Positions 63,824 through 64,000 of a stretch of DNA of 64,000 nt are shown here, piece after piece. Position numbers and translations under genes: made by a program. This DNA is from JAUIET01 sp045105115 (GTDB lineage: Bacteria > Pseudomonadota > Gammaproteobacteria > Pseudomonadales > JAUIET01), in NCBI GenBank assembly GCA_045105115.1, contig JBGCDE010000036.1:57474-121473 (forward strand). The letters are read 5' to 3'. The notes beneath the pieces were generated by a model. That model did not search any database, was not told where the DNA came from, and saw only the letters and a list, made by a program, of their open reading frames with translations. Positions within the stretch are counted from its first letter, which is position 1, and the number at the start of each line of letters is the position of its first letter.

Positions 63824-63935
63824 GCTCAACAACGATGACATAGGTGTTTTTGCGCTCAGTGGGCCATCCCTGGCCCATCCCGCGTCCGTCCTTGGCGCTA
63901 TTCGCTCCAAAACACCTATGTCATCGTTGCTGAGC
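63824..63935. repeat. Large imperfect palindrome between yidC and mnmE
   Basis: Arms at 63824-63855 and 63904-63935 pair with few mismatches; their core of 21 bp (63830-63850 with 63909-63929) is perfect. The 48-base centre contains its own hairpin, GGGCCA/TGGCCC (63861-63876). It occupies most of the gap between yidC and mnmE. It may be a terminator, a processing site or a dispersed palindromic element. Confidence 0.85.
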
Positions 63936-63974
63936 TACACCGCAGATATTGATAGAACTTTGTCCTGATATCTG

Positions 63975-64000
63975 ATGGATAAACTCGACACAGATACAAT
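63975..64000 (+). CDS. mnmE: tRNA modification GTPase MnmE (first codons only)
   Basis: The last 26 bases open with ATG and read MDKLDTDT followed by AT of the next codon. This resembles the start of MnmE proteins, which begin a few residues before a TIxA motif, and mnmE almost always follows yidC. The call rests on position and nine codons, so it is tentative. The rest lies outside the window. Confidence 0.7.

Noticed and set aside
63666..63968. Frame of 100 residues covering the end of yidC and the palindrome
   Set aside because: It overlaps the YidC core in another frame and its tail simply translates the inverted repeat.
1..64000. tRNA, rRNA, prophage, insertion sequence or defence-system genes
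   Set aside because: No tRNA-like cloverleaf, rRNA segment, transposase, integrase other than XerC, or defence gene was recognised by eye; a covariance-model scan would settle the tRNA question.

Overview
The window is a stretch of core chromosome from an aerobic gammaproteobacterium, centred on the replication origin. Evidence for this is the dnaA-dnaN-recF-gyrB block facing rpmH-rnpA-yidD-yidC-mnmE across an AT-rich gap with DnaA boxes (60536-61137), plus two perfect ParB-site palindromes inside recF. Many gene blocks match, in content and often in order, those I remember flanking oriC in Pseudomonas: lysA-dapF-DUF484-xerC-HAD, sutA-glnK-ubiK-yifB, GGDEF/EAL-rep-cytochrome c5, dgcP-dsbA-c4-engB-polA, znu, coxBA-ctaG-coxC-surf1-ctaA-ctaB-sco, yheV-aroE-hemF-tsaC-purE-dprA, def-fmt-rsmB-trkA-trkH, lpxL/glyQS, gmhB-plsC and gyrB. 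The organism looks Pseudomonadales/Cellvibrionales-like, but the genus cannot be read from the sequence.

Layout. 1-4060: lysA (5' end missing), dapF, a DUF484 gene, xerC and a HAD phosphatase, overlapping or nearly so, as one operon. 4130-7737: a SutA-like transcription factor, glnK and a TorF-type porin on the minus strand behind a sigma-54 promoter and an NtrC-like site, then ubiK and yifB on the plus strand. 7743-20172: signalling and envelope genes. These are a GNAT enzyme, a REC-GGDEF-EAL protein, rep, an NlpC/P60 lipoprotein, cytochrome c5, a class III nucleotide cyclase with a TPR lipoprotein, a 53-residue charged protein, a DgcP-like diguanylate cyclase, dsbA, cytochrome c4 and engB. 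20326-26093: polA, a small exported protein and znuA/znuCB. 26138-34910: a complete aa3-type cytochrome c oxidase gene set with heme A synthesis and copper-delivery factors on the minus strand, read from coxB to sco. 35219-42022: a MATE transporter, yheV, aroE, hemF, tsaC, purE, dprA and a LysM protein. 42223-48726: def, fmt, rsmB, trkA, trkH and a linked membrane protein. 48733-54129: lpxL, glyQ, glyS and a fused GmhB-PlsC protein. 54161-64000: gyrB, recF, dnaN, dnaA, oriC, rpmH, rnpA, yidD, yidC and the first codons of mnmE.

How the genes work together. The oriC block joins initiation (DnaA), elongation (DnaN, PolA), supercoiling (GyrB), repair (RecF, Rep) and centromere-like sites for segregation. 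The cox block encodes three oxidase subunits plus assembly proteins for copper (CtaG, Sco) and heme A (CtaA, CtaB, Surf1), served by the cytochromes c4 and c5 encoded nearby. Two c-di-GMP proteins and one nucleotide cyclase give this short stretch a strong second-messenger component.

I see no rRNA, tRNA, CRISPR array, insertion sequence, prophage or obvious defence island, and no clear candidate for an undescribed multi-gene system. The more unusual observations are the GmhB-PlsC fusion, a 53-residue charged gene, a large imperfect palindrome between yidC and mnmE, a tandem 21-bp repeat upstream of the nucleotide cyclase, a dispersed 30-bp repeat, and an uncharacterised membrane protein following trkH.
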